From contig JBFWYO010000007.1 of NCBI GenBank assembly GCA_050186335.1, positions 1 to 64,000 on the forward strand: a DNA stretch of 64,000 bases, in the 5' to 3' direction. A program made the translations under genes and the position numbers. This DNA comes from JBFWYO01 sp050186335 (lineage in GTDB: Bacteria > Pseudomonadota > Alphaproteobacteria > Bin65). Position 1 is the first letter of the stretch; each line of letters begins with the position of its first letter. Below the pieces are notes generated by a model. It did not search any database. It was given only the letters and a program-made list of their open reading frames with translations, and was not told the DNA's origin. Shown here piece after piece: positions 46,803-54,657 of this stretch.

Positions 46803-47807
46803 TTGCTCGAAGTGTTTTTTTCCTATGCGCACGAAGATGAAGCGATGCGCAACCGGCTCGAGAGAGCACTCATCATGATGAAGCGCACAGGTGAGATTTC
46901 GACCTATCACGATCGGCGCATCACGGCCGGCACGCCTTTGGATCCCGCAATCGCCGCCGGTGTAGAGCGCGCCGAAGTAATGCTTGTCCTCGTGAGCCCT
47001 GACTTCTTGCATTCCGACTATTGCATGGACAGAGAAATGAAGCGCGCGCTCGAGCGGCACGGCGAGGGCACGCTGCGCGTAATACCGGTAATATTGCGCG
47101 CGTGCGATTGGTTGCACTCGCCGCTGAGGGCGTTGACTGCTATACCGCACGACGGACGGCCAATCACGTTGGCGCCCGATCTGGACGTCGCTTTTCAAAA
47201 GGTCACAGACGAAATCCGCTTAGCCGTGAATGAAATAAACGCCAAACGCGATGCGGCGAATGGTAGGTCTAGCGCCGCGGCAGAGGTGGAGGCACAATCG
47301 CCATCAGAGTTCCGACCGAGCGCGGGGACCGCGCCGTCTTTCGCTTCGGCTGGCGCTTCAGCTTCGCGGTCAAGCAATATGCGTGTGGCGAAGAAATTCA
47401 CCGACGCGGACAAGGCGGAATATCTCGACCAGGCGTTCGTTTATCTGCGCAAATTTTTTGCCGCTTCACTGATCGAATTAGCTCAACGCCATTCAGAAGT
47501 GCGGCAACGATTTATTAACGTAGACGCAACTCGCTTTACCGCTACGTTGTACCGCACCGGCAGACAGGTATCCCAGTGTCAAATTTATATTGAACAGCGC
47601 CGCGATGCCGCAATTCGATATTCCGATAGCATTGAGCTTCACGCCAATAGCTTTAACGAGTCCATTTCTGTCGAGGCGGACGAAGACGGCCTGTATCTCA
47701 AGGCCATGGGGATGGGCTACTCGCATGCCGATCGCGAACGCAAATTGAGCTTTGAAGGTGCTGCCGAACTACTTTGGGAAAGACTCATTGCGCCGCTGCA
47801 ACGATAG
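46803..47807 (+). CDS. TIR-domain protein with unrecognised C-terminal domain
   Basis: This 334-residue protein starts at TTG 46803, behind a strong GGGAGGAG five bases upstream, which places the TIR fold exactly at the N-terminus (LEVFFSYAHEDEAM); an upstream ATG at 46737 has no ribosome binding site. Residues 1-135 are a TIR domain with BB-loop YHDRRITAGTPLDPAI, VLVSPDFLHSDYC and a candidate catalytic Glu78 in CMDREMKRAL, the position used by NAD-cleaving bacterial TIR enzymes. An Ala/Ser-rich linker (about 135-192) joins it to a 140-residue alpha/beta domain from MRVAKKFTDADKAEYL, one long helix then beta strands (RFTATLYRTGRQVSQCQIY), which I do not recognise; it may sense a signal or bind a partner. 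Anti-phage defence by NAD depletion is likely from the family. Lower GC than neighbours suggests transfer. Confidence 0.88.
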   Translation: MLEVFFSYAHEDEAMRNRLERALIMMKRTGEISTYHDRRITAGTPLDPAIAAGVERAEVMLVLVSPDFLHSDYCMDREMKRALERHGEGTLRVIPVILRACDWLHSPLRALTAIPHDGRPITLAPDLDVAFQKVTDEIRLAVNEINAKRDAANGRSSAAAEVEAQSPSEFRPSAGTAPSFASAGASASRSSNMRVAKKFTDADKAEYLDQAFVYLRKFFAASLIELAQRHSEVRQRFINVDATRFTATLYRTGRQVSQCQIYIEQRRDAAIRYSDSIELHANSFNESISVEADEDGLYLKAMGMGYSHADRERKLSFEGAAELLWERLIAPLQR

Positions 47808-47816
47808 GAGGTGGCT

Positions 47817-47969
47817 GTGACCAAGAAAGCTCGACTTTGCTGTCGCAACTGTGGCCATAAGTGGGAGCAGGAAGTATATGAAAAAGGGGAAGAAGAGAGC
47901 CGCAAGGTTCGAGGCAGGGATGTGCATTGTCCTAAATGCAATCGCGTCGACATTTACGAGGGCTGGTGA
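47817..47969 (+). CDS. 50-residue zinc-ribbon protein coupled to the TIR gene
   Basis: GTG 47817 is preceded by TAGGAGG with ideal spacing, and that element overlaps the TIR stop codon, so the two genes are translationally linked with 9 bp between them. The predicted protein starts TKKARLCCRNCGHKWEQEVY and ends HCPKCNRVDIYEGW: two CxxC knuckles (CRNC and CPKC) that would hold one zinc, separated by a charged Lys/Glu stretch. It is too short for most gene finders. Zinc ribbons of this size bind nucleic acid or protein partners; a role as sensor, regulator or antitoxin-like partner of the TIR enzyme is an inference from position only. Confidence 0.8.
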   Translation: MTKKARLCCRNCGHKWEQEVYEKGEEESRKVRGRDVHCPKCNRVDIYEGW

Positions 47970-48002
47970 CGCCGCCAGCCGTTATTCCACGGCGGAAACG
48001 CG

Positions 48003-48143
48003 GTGATCGAGTTCCTAAATCATTTTGGCGAGCTTCGACAAATTGCTGGTACTCGTATCGCTGATCGTTTTGATGCGGTTGGTCAGTTGTTCCAAGTTCT
48101 TGCGTCAGCCGAGTCACTTGCTGCTGAAACTGTTCGAAATTGA
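48003..48143 (+). CDS. Possible 46-residue helical protein
   Basis: A GTG-started frame follows the zinc-ribbon gene by 33 bp and encodes an amphipathic, helix-prone peptide (IEFLNHFGELRQIAG, then FDAVGQLFQVLASAESLA). The ribosome binding site is weak (GGCGGAAA). It could be the third gene of the TIR unit, but the leftward frame over the same bases is equally open, so coding capacity is unproven. Confidence 0.25.
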   Translation: MIEFLNHFGELRQIAGTRIADRFDAVGQLFQVLASAESLAAETVRN

Positions 48144-48170
48144 CGGGCACGGGCCGCTTCCACGATTAAT

Positions 48171-48200
48171 TTGTTCAGATTAATCTTGAAATAATATAAT
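48171..48200 (+). promoter_or_regulatory. Strong sigma-70-like promoter
   Basis: TTGTTC (48171-48176) and the perfect TATAAT (48195-48200) are 18 bp apart, the closest consensus match in the window. The -35 box lies between two GATTAAT direct repeats. Transcription would begin around 48207, exactly at an ATG, giving either a leaderless short frame, a small RNA, or a 270-base leader for the secreted protein gene at 48482. Confidence 0.5.
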
Positions 48201-48481
48201 ATCTACATGAATCTCGTGAACGCGGACGGAACGTCGAAGCGCCACGTTGCCGTGTCGAATTAAGTTAAAGCTCGTGGCTTGAGCGAGGATTGGGCGTATG
48301 TGATTGTCGTGCGATGCGCGAAGCCGGTTGAATTCCGCGAAAACCCCATCCGTCGCTCGGCAGGTCTTGAAAATGCTCATCGCTAATTCTATCCTGAGGC
48401 GGTGTCCGCTTCAACTCATAGCAGTTTGAGCACTGGGCGGAATCATGCACAATGAAGCAGTTATGTCGAACGGGGGTATTC

Positions 48482-48940
48482 ATGCGAGCGACGTGGGTCA
48501 TTTTCGCGGCGCTGATTTTTGTGACTCCCGCGGCCGCTGAATTCGATTTGGACGCGTCGGCGGTCAAGCGGATCACAAATCGTTCGGAGATGGCCCGCGC
48601 GCAAAATGTTGTCGAAGAGTGCGCGCGCAAATCCGGAAAGTCCTGGCCTCAATTACGAGACTGTATTGCCACTGCGAAACAGGCGGAAAACCGCAGCAAC
48701 ACTGATACCGACGCATTTTTGCTTGGGCTCTACGTTGCCGAACTCACCGAGCTACACCCGCTGGCAGAAGAAGTGCTCGACTCAGTCATAGGCGCTGAAG
48801 TGATTCGCGAGATGCGTCTGATTGCCTCCCTTGCTGACTCGCTACAAAGTCTGCTTGGTGCTTCCGACGCACAAGTCGCAGGATTGATGTACATGCGACC
48901 CGTATTGTGGCGGCAACTGGTGGAGCGCTGGTCCAAATGA
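48482..48940 (+). CDS. Hypothetical secreted protein
   Basis: The 152-residue protein begins with a signal peptide (MRATWVIFAALIFVTPAAA, cleavage before EFD). The mature part is helix-rich, with two Cys (ECARKSGKSWPQLRDC) that could form a disulfide in the periplasm. No family is recognised. ATG 48482 follows GGGGG; the frame extends ten codons further upstream without a better start. The lipoprotein gene starts 21 bp after its stop, so they probably form an operon. Both belong to the low-GC insert beside the tRNA. Confidence 0.6.
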   Translation: MRATWVIFAALIFVTPAAAEFDLDASAVKRITNRSEMARAQNVVEECARKSGKSWPQLRDCIATAKQAENRSNTDTDAFLLGLYVAELTELHPLAEEVLDSVIGAEVIREMRLIASLADSLQSLLGASDAQVAGLMYMRPVLWRQLVERWSK

Positions 48941-48961
48941 AAGTCATAGGAAGGGCAGGCA

Positions 48962-49150
48962 ATGCAACTAATTGTGTTCGTCGCGGCACTCATTAACTTG
49001 CTTTCAAGCTGCTCGTCGAGCGCGCCTTCGCGCATCAGCGGCGCCTCAGGGGAGACAGTTAAATGCGCCGTCGGCCGTGGTCGTGAATACAAGTTCGTGC
49101 AGAATCGCGAGAACGGTTTCGATCTCTACATGGTGGCACGCAGAAGCTAA
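48962..49150 (+). CDS. Small lipoprotein
   Basis: The 62-residue product has a signal peptide with lipobox LLSSCSS, so Cys17 would be lipidated, leaving a 46-residue mature peptide with a second Cys (TVKCAVG) and a YKFVQ...FDLYMVARR strand-like end. GGAAGGGCAGGCA precedes the ATG. Family unknown. It converges with the manC-type gene, 19 bp from its stop. Confidence 0.6.
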   Translation: MQLIVFVAALINLLSSCSSSAPSRISGASGETVKCAVGRGREYKFVQNRENGFDLYMVARRS

Positions 49151-49169
49151 CCGAGCAGGTATGCCCGAA

Positions 49170-50699
49170 TTACTTTCGTCGCCCTCCTGGCCTTTTGCGC
49201 CGCACCGACCGTTTGGCGGGGCGTGAGGGCTTTTCCTTCTTCTTCGCCTTATCCCCGCGCCCGTAATCGTCGACGATGCGCACGATATCGTCTTCGCCCA
49301 GATAGGCGCCGACCTGCACCTCGATCAATTCGAGCGGCACCTTGCCCGGGTTTTCCAGGCGGTGGCGTGCGCCGATCGGTAGATAGATGGATTCGTTCTC
49401 GGCCCGCATGATGTTTTTTCCGTCGAGCGCGATCTTCGCCGTGCCGCGCGTGACCACCCAATGCTCCGCGCGGTGATAATGGGTCTGCAGCGACGTGCGC
49501 TGGCCCGGATGCACGGCAATCAGTTTCACCTGGAATCGGTCGCCCTTGACCAGCGTGCGGTAACTGCCCCACGGCCGGCGCACCAGGGGATGACGCAGCG
49601 CTTCTTCGCGCTTGTCGCGCCGTAATGCTTCGACCACGGCGCGCACGTCCTGGCCGCGCTCGCGATCGGCTACCAGCACGGCGTCGCCGGTCGCTACCAC
49701 CACCAGATCGGAGATGCCGATCGTGGCAACGATCGGACCGTCGCTGCGCACGTAACTGCCGCGCGTATCCTGCGCGATGACGCTGCCGATCGTTACATTT
49801 TGGCTTCTGTCGCGCGCACCGGCTGCCCATAGCGCGCGCCACGAGCCCAGATCGTGCCAGTCGATGTCCGCCGGCACGAGGGCCGCACGCGCGGTGCGTT
49901 CCATCACCGCGTAGTCGATCGAAATCGACGGCGCTGCGGCGAATGCGTCCGCATCGAGGCGGAAGAAGTCGAGATCGCGCTTCCCCTTGGCCACCGACCT
50001 TGCGGTAGCGCGCGCGATCTCCGGCTGCAGGCGTTTCAATTCGGCCAGAATGGTCGCGGCGCCGAACGCGAACATGCCGCTGTTCCACGCAACCTCGCCG
50101 TCGTCGATCAGCGCCTGGGCGCGTGCCGTATCGGGCTTTTCGATGAATTGTGCGACCTGCCAGCAGCCGGGCACCGAGGCATGCACAGGCCCGCGTCGTA
50201 CGTACCCGAAGCCGGTTTCGGGTCCGGCCGGCGGAATGCCGAAGGTCACGATGGCACCCGCGCGCGCGGCGGCGGCAGCGGTTGCAACGGCTTTACGGAA
50301 CGCATCGCTGCCCCGGATCATGTGATCGGACGGCAGCACCAGCATGATCCCGTTCGGGTCGAGCGCCGCCACCATATGCGCCGCGGCGGCGATTGCCGGC
50401 GCGGTGTTGCGCGCCGAGGGCTCGAGCACGATTTCCTGAGGCTTCAGACCGATAGCGCGAAATTGCTCGGCGACGACGAAGCGATGCGCTTCGTTGCAGA
50501 TCACCAGGGGCGGGTGAAACAGTTCCGCATCGGCGACACGAAGCGCCGACTCCTGGATCAACGAATCCTTGGACGCCAGGGGCAGAAACTGCTTCGGAAA
50601 ATCCGCTCGCGAAATCGGCCACAACCGCGTGCCCGAACCGCCCGAGAGAATGATCGGCCAGATTTTCGACGGCGAACCCGGTTTCGATTTGGCAGCCAT
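49170..50699 (-). CDS. manC: Mannose-1-phosphate guanylyltransferase / mannose-6-phosphate isomerase
   Basis: This 509-residue bifunctional enzyme (AlgA/XanB/ManC type) makes GDP-mannose. The nucleotidyltransferase part has LSGGSGTRLWPISR, LPSDHMI and FIEKPD; the C-terminal type II isomerase cupin has RPWGSYRTL and LQTHYHRAEHWVV with metal-binding His and Glu. It ends in a Lys/Arg-rich tail after DDYGRGD. It is divergent from gmd (77 bp between starts), the enzyme that uses its product, so both probably serve synthesis of GDP-rhamnose, fucose or related sugars for surface glycans. Confidence 0.95.
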   Translation of the reverse strand: MAAKSKPGSPSKIWPIILSGGSGTRLWPISRADFPKQFLPLASKDSLIQESALRVADAELFHPPLVICNEAHRFVVAEQFRAIGLKPQEIVLEPSARNTAPAIAAAAHMVAALDPNGIMLVLPSDHMIRGSDAFRKAVATAAAAARAGAIVTFGIPPAGPETGFGYVRRGPVHASVPGCWQVAQFIEKPDTARAQALIDDGEVAWNSGMFAFGAATILAELKRLQPEIARATARSVAKGKRDLDFFRLDADAFAAAPSISIDYAVMERTARAALVPADIDWHDLGSWRALWAAGARDRSQNVTIGSVIAQDTRGSYVRSDGPIVATIGISDLVVVATGDAVLVADRERGQDVRAVVEALRRDKREEALRHPLVRRPWGSYRTLVKGDRFQVKLIAVHPGQRTSLQTHYHRAEHWVVTRGTAKIALDGKNIMRAENESIYLPIGARHRLENPGKVPLELIEVQVGAYLGEDDIVRIVDDYGRGDKAKKKEKPSRPAKRSVRRKRPGGRRK

Positions 50700-50776
50700 G
50701 ACACGGGTGATATAACAGAGCCGCCCACAAGCAACAAGAATCGCGCCTTTCCGTCGGGCGCTGAATTGAGAGCCAA

Positions 50777-51811
50777 ATGGCCAAGCGAGCCTTGATCACC
50801 GGCATTACCGGCCAAGACGGCGCCTATCTCGCCAAACTGCTGATCGAGAAGGGGTACGAGGTATTCGGCGCCGTTCGCCGTAGTTCGTCCCTGTTTCGGC
50901 CGCGCCTGCAGGAACTCGGCATCGAATCCGGCATATCGTTCCTGCCGTTCGATCTCGGCGATTTCGGCAACATGCAGCGCACGATCGAGCAGGTTGCGCC
51001 GGACGAGATCTATAATCTGGCGGCGCAAAGTTTCGTCACCATGTCGTTCGAACAGCCGGTCTATACGGCCGAGACGACGGCGGTCGGGGTAACGCGCCTG
51101 CTGGAAGTGTTGCGCCATGGCAGGATGAAGCCGCGCTTCTACCAGGCGTCCAGTTCGGAAATGTTCGGCAAGGTGCGCCAGACGCCGCAACGCGAGGACA
51201 CGCCATTCTATCCGCGCAGCCCGTACGGCGTCGCCAAGACCTACGCGCACTTCATAACGATCAATTACCGCGAAGCGTATAATCTGCACGCATGCTCCGG
51301 CATCCTGTTCAATCATGAATCGCCCTTGCGCGGCATGGAGTTCGTCACGCGCAAGGTCACCCTGGCGTTCGCGCGCATCCGCCACGGCAAGCAGGATGTG
51401 CTCGACATGGGCAATCTGGATGCCCAGCGCGATTGGGGCTTCGCCGGCGATTATGTCGACGGCATGTGGCGTATGCTGCAGCAGGAAAAGCCGGAGGATT
51501 ATGTGCTTGCCACCGGCAAGGCGCGCTCGGTCCGTGAATTCGTCGAGCTGGTTGCGCGCCTGTCGGGCTACGATCTGGTCTGGAAGGGAACTGGGCTCGA
51601 CGAAACCGGCGTCGACCGCAAATCGGGCAGAACCCTGGTCAGGATCGATCCCGCGTTCTTCCGCGCATCCGAAGTCGATCTATTGATCGGTGCCGCCGAC
51701 AAGGCCGCCGCCGAGCTCGATTGGCGCCCGTCCACGACACTCGAACAATTGGCCGAAATGATGGTCAAGGCCGACATCGACCGCGTGTCGCGCGACGGCG
51801 TGCATTTCTGA
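50777..51811 (+). CDS. gmd: GDP-mannose 4,6-dehydratase
   Basis: The 344-residue extended SDR converts GDP-mannose to GDP-4-keto-6-deoxymannose. The cofactor motif is GITGQDGAYLAKLL, SSSEMFG supplies the Ser/Thr and Glu of the active site, YGVAKTY holds the catalytic Tyr and Lys, and NHESPLRGMEFVTRKV and RDWGFAGDYV are family signatures. No reductase or epimerase for the next step is in the window. Convergent with hutF (22 bp). Confidence 0.96.
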   Translation: MAKRALITGITGQDGAYLAKLLIEKGYEVFGAVRRSSSLFRPRLQELGIESGISFLPFDLGDFGNMQRTIEQVAPDEIYNLAAQSFVTMSFEQPVYTAETTAVGVTRLLEVLRHGRMKPRFYQASSSEMFGKVRQTPQREDTPFYPRSPYGVAKTYAHFITINYREAYNLHACSGILFNHESPLRGMEFVTRKVTLAFARIRHGKQDVLDMGNLDAQRDWGFAGDYVDGMWRMLQQEKPEDYVLATGKARSVREFVELVARLSGYDLVWKGTGLDETGVDRKSGRTLVRIDPAFFRASEVDLLIGAADKAAAELDWRPSTTLEQLAEMMVKADIDRVSRDGVHF

Positions 51812-51833
51812 TCCGAACGCCGTCCAAGCGCGG

Positions 51834-53213
51834 CTAGCCGAGCAATCGTTTCACCGCCGCTAGGTAGCGCGCGTGCACGCATTCCTCCTGCGGGTGATGT
51901 CGGTCGCGGACGACGGCGCGGCCGGCGACATAAACGTCGCGCACCGGATTGTCGTTGGCCGCGAACAGCCAAGCGTCGAGCAGCGCGTCGCCCGCGGCAC
52001 CGGCCAGTGGTGGCATCCGATCGTCGAGCACCACGAGATCTGCGCGCGCGCCGGGCACCAAGCAGCCGATATTGTGGCCGAGCGCGGCTGCGCCGCCTTC
52101 CGCCGCGCGCGTGAACAGGTACGAGGCGGTCGAGCGGCCCGAGGCGCCGGCCAAAATATTCCGTCGACCGGCCTGCAGGCGCTGGCCGTATTCAAGCCAG
52201 CGCAGTTCTTCGCGCAGGTTGACCGAATCATGGCTATCCGAACCGATGCCGAACGATCCGCCCGCCGCCAAGAACTTCGCCGCCGGAAACAAACCGTCGC
52301 CGAGATTGGCTTCGGTGGTCGGGCATAGGCCGGCGACCGCGCCGGAGCGCGCCGCGCGTTCGGTTTCGGAGTCGGTCATGTGCGTTGCGTGCACCAGGCA
52401 CCAGCGACCGTCGACCGGCGCGTGATCGAGCAGCCATTCGACCGGCCGTTGACCGGACCAAAACAGGCAATCCTCGACCTCCTTGCGCTGCTCGGCGACG
52501 TGGATGTGGATACGTCCGGTCGGATCGTCCTTCGCCGCGGCCTCGAGCAACGCCGCTAGCTGGATCTCGGTCACCGCTCGCAGCGAGTGCGGTGCGATGC
52601 CGAGGCTGAAGCAAGGTCGTTTGCCGTAACGCACCCGCAAGGCCGAAAGCAGCTGCAAGAACGATTCGACCGAATGGGCGAACGGTTTCTGTGCCCGCAG
52701 TATCGGTGCCCCGCCGAAGCCGGCGTGAGCATAAAAGACCGGCAGCAGCGCGAGTCCGATGCCCGCACCCTCGGCCGCGGCGACGATCCGGTGCGCCATC
52801 TCGGCTTCGTCGGCGTAGGGTGTGCCGTCGGCCTGGCGATGCAGATAGTGGAATTCGCCGACCGCGGTGTAGCCCGCCTTGAGCATGACGAGATAAAGCT
52901 GCGCCGCGATCGCCTCGAAATCGTCCGGCGTCATGCGCGCAACGAAGCGGTACATGAGCGTGCGCCATGACCAGAAATCGTCGCCGCCGTCTCCCGGTCC
53001 GGCATGTTCCGTGCGCCCGGCCATCGCATACTGAAAAGCGTGCGAGTGCAGATTGGCCATGCCGGGGACGACCGGGCCGGCGAGGCGCTCCGCGCCGTTT
53101 GGTTCCGATTCGGCTTTGACGCCGCGAATCGTGCCGTCCGCGCCGAGATCCAGCAGCACGTCATTGGCCCAGCCGTCGGGCAGCAAGGCGCTGGGACAAT
53201 GCAGGATGGTCAT
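51834..53213 (-). CDS. hutF: Formimidoylglutamate deiminase
   Basis: HutF turns N-formimino-L-glutamate into N-formyl-L-glutamate and ammonia, in the five-step form of histidine degradation. The 459-residue amidohydrolase has the metal motif NLHSHAFQ, HIHVAEQRKEVEDC, LVHATHMT and GIGSDSHDSVNL. AAGGAA precedes its ATG. Its product is the substrate of HutG, encoded nearby. It is divergent from hutI across a 104-bp gap that should carry the regulatory sites; no HutC operator was recognised. Confidence 0.93.
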   Translation of the reverse strand: MTILHCPSALLPDGWANDVLLDLGADGTIRGVKAESEPNGAERLAGPVVPGMANLHSHAFQYAMAGRTEHAGPGDGGDDFWSWRTLMYRFVARMTPDDFEAIAAQLYLVMLKAGYTAVGEFHYLHRQADGTPYADEAEMAHRIVAAAEGAGIGLALLPVFYAHAGFGGAPILRAQKPFAHSVESFLQLLSALRVRYGKRPCFSLGIAPHSLRAVTEIQLAALLEAAAKDDPTGRIHIHVAEQRKEVEDCLFWSGQRPVEWLLDHAPVDGRWCLVHATHMTDSETERAARSGAVAGLCPTTEANLGDGLFPAAKFLAAGGSFGIGSDSHDSVNLREELRWLEYGQRLQAGRRNILAGASGRSTASYLFTRAAEGGAAALGHNIGCLVPGARADLVVLDDRMPPLAGAAGDALLDAWLFAANDNPVRDVYVAGRAVVRDRHHPQEECVHARYLAAVKRLLG

Positions 53214-53317
53214 GATTTTCCTTGCGGTGAATTCAAATGGTCCGGCGCGCGGTTGTACCGACGCGCCCCGATCGCGTAGTTTAGCGCGGAAATTCGCCTG
53301 CGAGCGAGAGCGCTGCC

Positions 53318-54553
53318 ATGGCCGAACCGAGCTTCGATTCGATCTGGATCAACGCCCATCTGGCCACCATGCGGCCGGGCGCGATGGCGTATGGCGCGAT
53401 CGAGCACGGCGCCGTTGCGGTGACCGGCGAGCGCATTGCTTGGGTCGGCGCCATGCAGGGTTTGCCGGCGGCGCCGGAAATGCTCGCGCAGTACGTGCAC
53501 GATGTCGGCGGCAGATGGATCACGCCCGGCTTGGTCGATTGCCACACGCATCTGGTTTATGCCGGCGACCGCGCGCGCGAATTCGAACTGCGCCTCAACG
53601 GCGCGACTTACGAACAGATTGCGCGCGCGGGTGGCGGCATCCGATCGACCGTGGCGGCCACCCGCGCGGCCACGGCGGAGCAATTGTTCGCCCAATCCAA
53701 GCCGCGGCTCGAGGCGTTGATGGCCGAGGGCGTCACCACGGTCGAGATCAAGTCGGGCTACGGGCTCGACACGGAAAACGAAATCAAGTTGCTGCGCACG
53801 GCACGGCGCCTGGGCGAAGCGAGCGACGTATCGATCGTAACGTCGTTCTTGGGCGCGCATGCCCTGCCGCCGGAGTTTGCCGAACGTCCCGACGATTACA
53901 TTGCCCTGGTATGCGAGCAGATGCTGCCGGCAATCGCACAAGAGCGACTCGCCGATGCGGTCGATGTGTTCTGCGAGAATATCGGCTTCACGGCCGCGCA
54001 AACCGAACTTGTGTTCAAGGCCGCGCGGGAACTCGGCCTGCCGGTCAAGCTGCACGCCGAGCAGTTGACCGATATGAAGGGCGCCGTGCTCGCCGCGCGA
54101 TACCGGGCGATTTCGTGCGACCATCTGGAATACGTGCAGGAAGACGGTGTTGCCGCAATGGCCGCGGCGGGGACAGTTGCCGTCCTGTTGCCCGGCGCGT
54201 TCTATTTTTTGCGCGAAAAGCAGTTGCCGCCGGTCGAACTGCTGCGCCGCTACCAGGTGCCGATGGCCTTGGCGTCGGACTGCAATCCGGGCAGTTCGCC
54301 GGTAACGTCCTTGCTGCTCATGCTCAACATGGCCTGCACTTTGTTCCGGTTGACGCCCGAAGAAGCGCTCGCCGGCGTCACGCGCAACGGTGCCCGTGCG
54401 TTGGGCCTGCGCGATCGGGGCACGCTCGAAATCGGCAAGCGCGCCGACTTCGTCGTATGGGACATTTCGACCCCGGCCGAACTCGCCTATCGTTTCGGCT
54501 TCAATCCGGTCCGCCAAATCGTGTTTGCCGGCGACGCGTTGCAGGACGGTTGA
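53318..54553 (+). CDS. hutI: Imidazolonepropionase
   Basis: The 411-residue zinc amidohydrolase opens the ring of imidazolonepropionate to formiminoglutamate, the third step of histidine degradation. Metal motif VDCHTHLVYAG, the substrate Tyr/Arg region FELRLNGATYEQIA, KSGYGLDTENE, LHAEQLTD and ALASDCNPGSSP are all present. It is divergent from hutF. The next gene on the strand starts 104 bp downstream. Confidence 0.96.
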   Translation: MAEPSFDSIWINAHLATMRPGAMAYGAIEHGAVAVTGERIAWVGAMQGLPAAPEMLAQYVHDVGGRWITPGLVDCHTHLVYAGDRAREFELRLNGATYEQIARAGGGIRSTVAATRAATAEQLFAQSKPRLEALMAEGVTTVEIKSGYGLDTENEIKLLRTARRLGEASDVSIVTSFLGAHALPPEFAERPDDYIALVCEQMLPAIAQERLADAVDVFCENIGFTAAQTELVFKAARELGLPVKLHAEQLTDMKGAVLAARYRAISCDHLEYVQEDGVAAMAAAGTVAVLLPGAFYFLREKQLPPVELLRRYQVPMALASDCNPGSSPVTSLLLMLNMACTLFRLTPEEALAGVTRNGARALGLRDRGTLEIGKRADFVVWDISTPAELAYRFGFNPVRQIVFAGDALQDG

Positions 54554-54657
54554 CCGCGCGTTTACCAGCGGTCCAATCGTCCCGCGGTTGCTCAACAAAT
54601 CGAATTGTGGAAGGCTGCGCGAACGAGCGATTGCCATTGCGCATGCGGGAGGTTGCG

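Larger units (their letters stand above)
47970..48481. other. About 510-bp AT-richer stretch in the accessory insert
   Basis: No established gene is recognised. The stretch has clearly lower GC than the core chromosome. Contents seen: a possible 46-codon frame (48003-48143), the direct repeat GATTAAT at 48164-48170 and 48177-48183, a strong sigma-70-like promoter (48171-48200), and beyond it an ATG at 48207 opening 18 codons to a TAA, after which the same frame stays open for about 40 codons (SEDWAYVIVVRCAKP visible), which could be a decayed gene. Leftward frames of 66, 72 and 121 codons overlap the same DNA and lack family-like sequence. Confidence 0.4.

Noticed and set aside
48265..48630. 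Leftward 121-codon frame in the accessory insert
   Set aside because: It runs opposite the signal peptide of the secreted protein, which has a clear export signal and ribosome binding site on the other strand.
46601..49169. Attachment-site repeat or integrase for an island at the tRNA
   Set aside because: No second copy of the tRNA 3' end and no recombinase gene were found by eye in the insert.
53053..54657. Upstream part of a 673-codon frame running into the hypothetical gene
   Set aside because: It overlaps hutF and hutI and shows no family sequence; only the last 138 codons have a ribosome binding site and plausible protein character.
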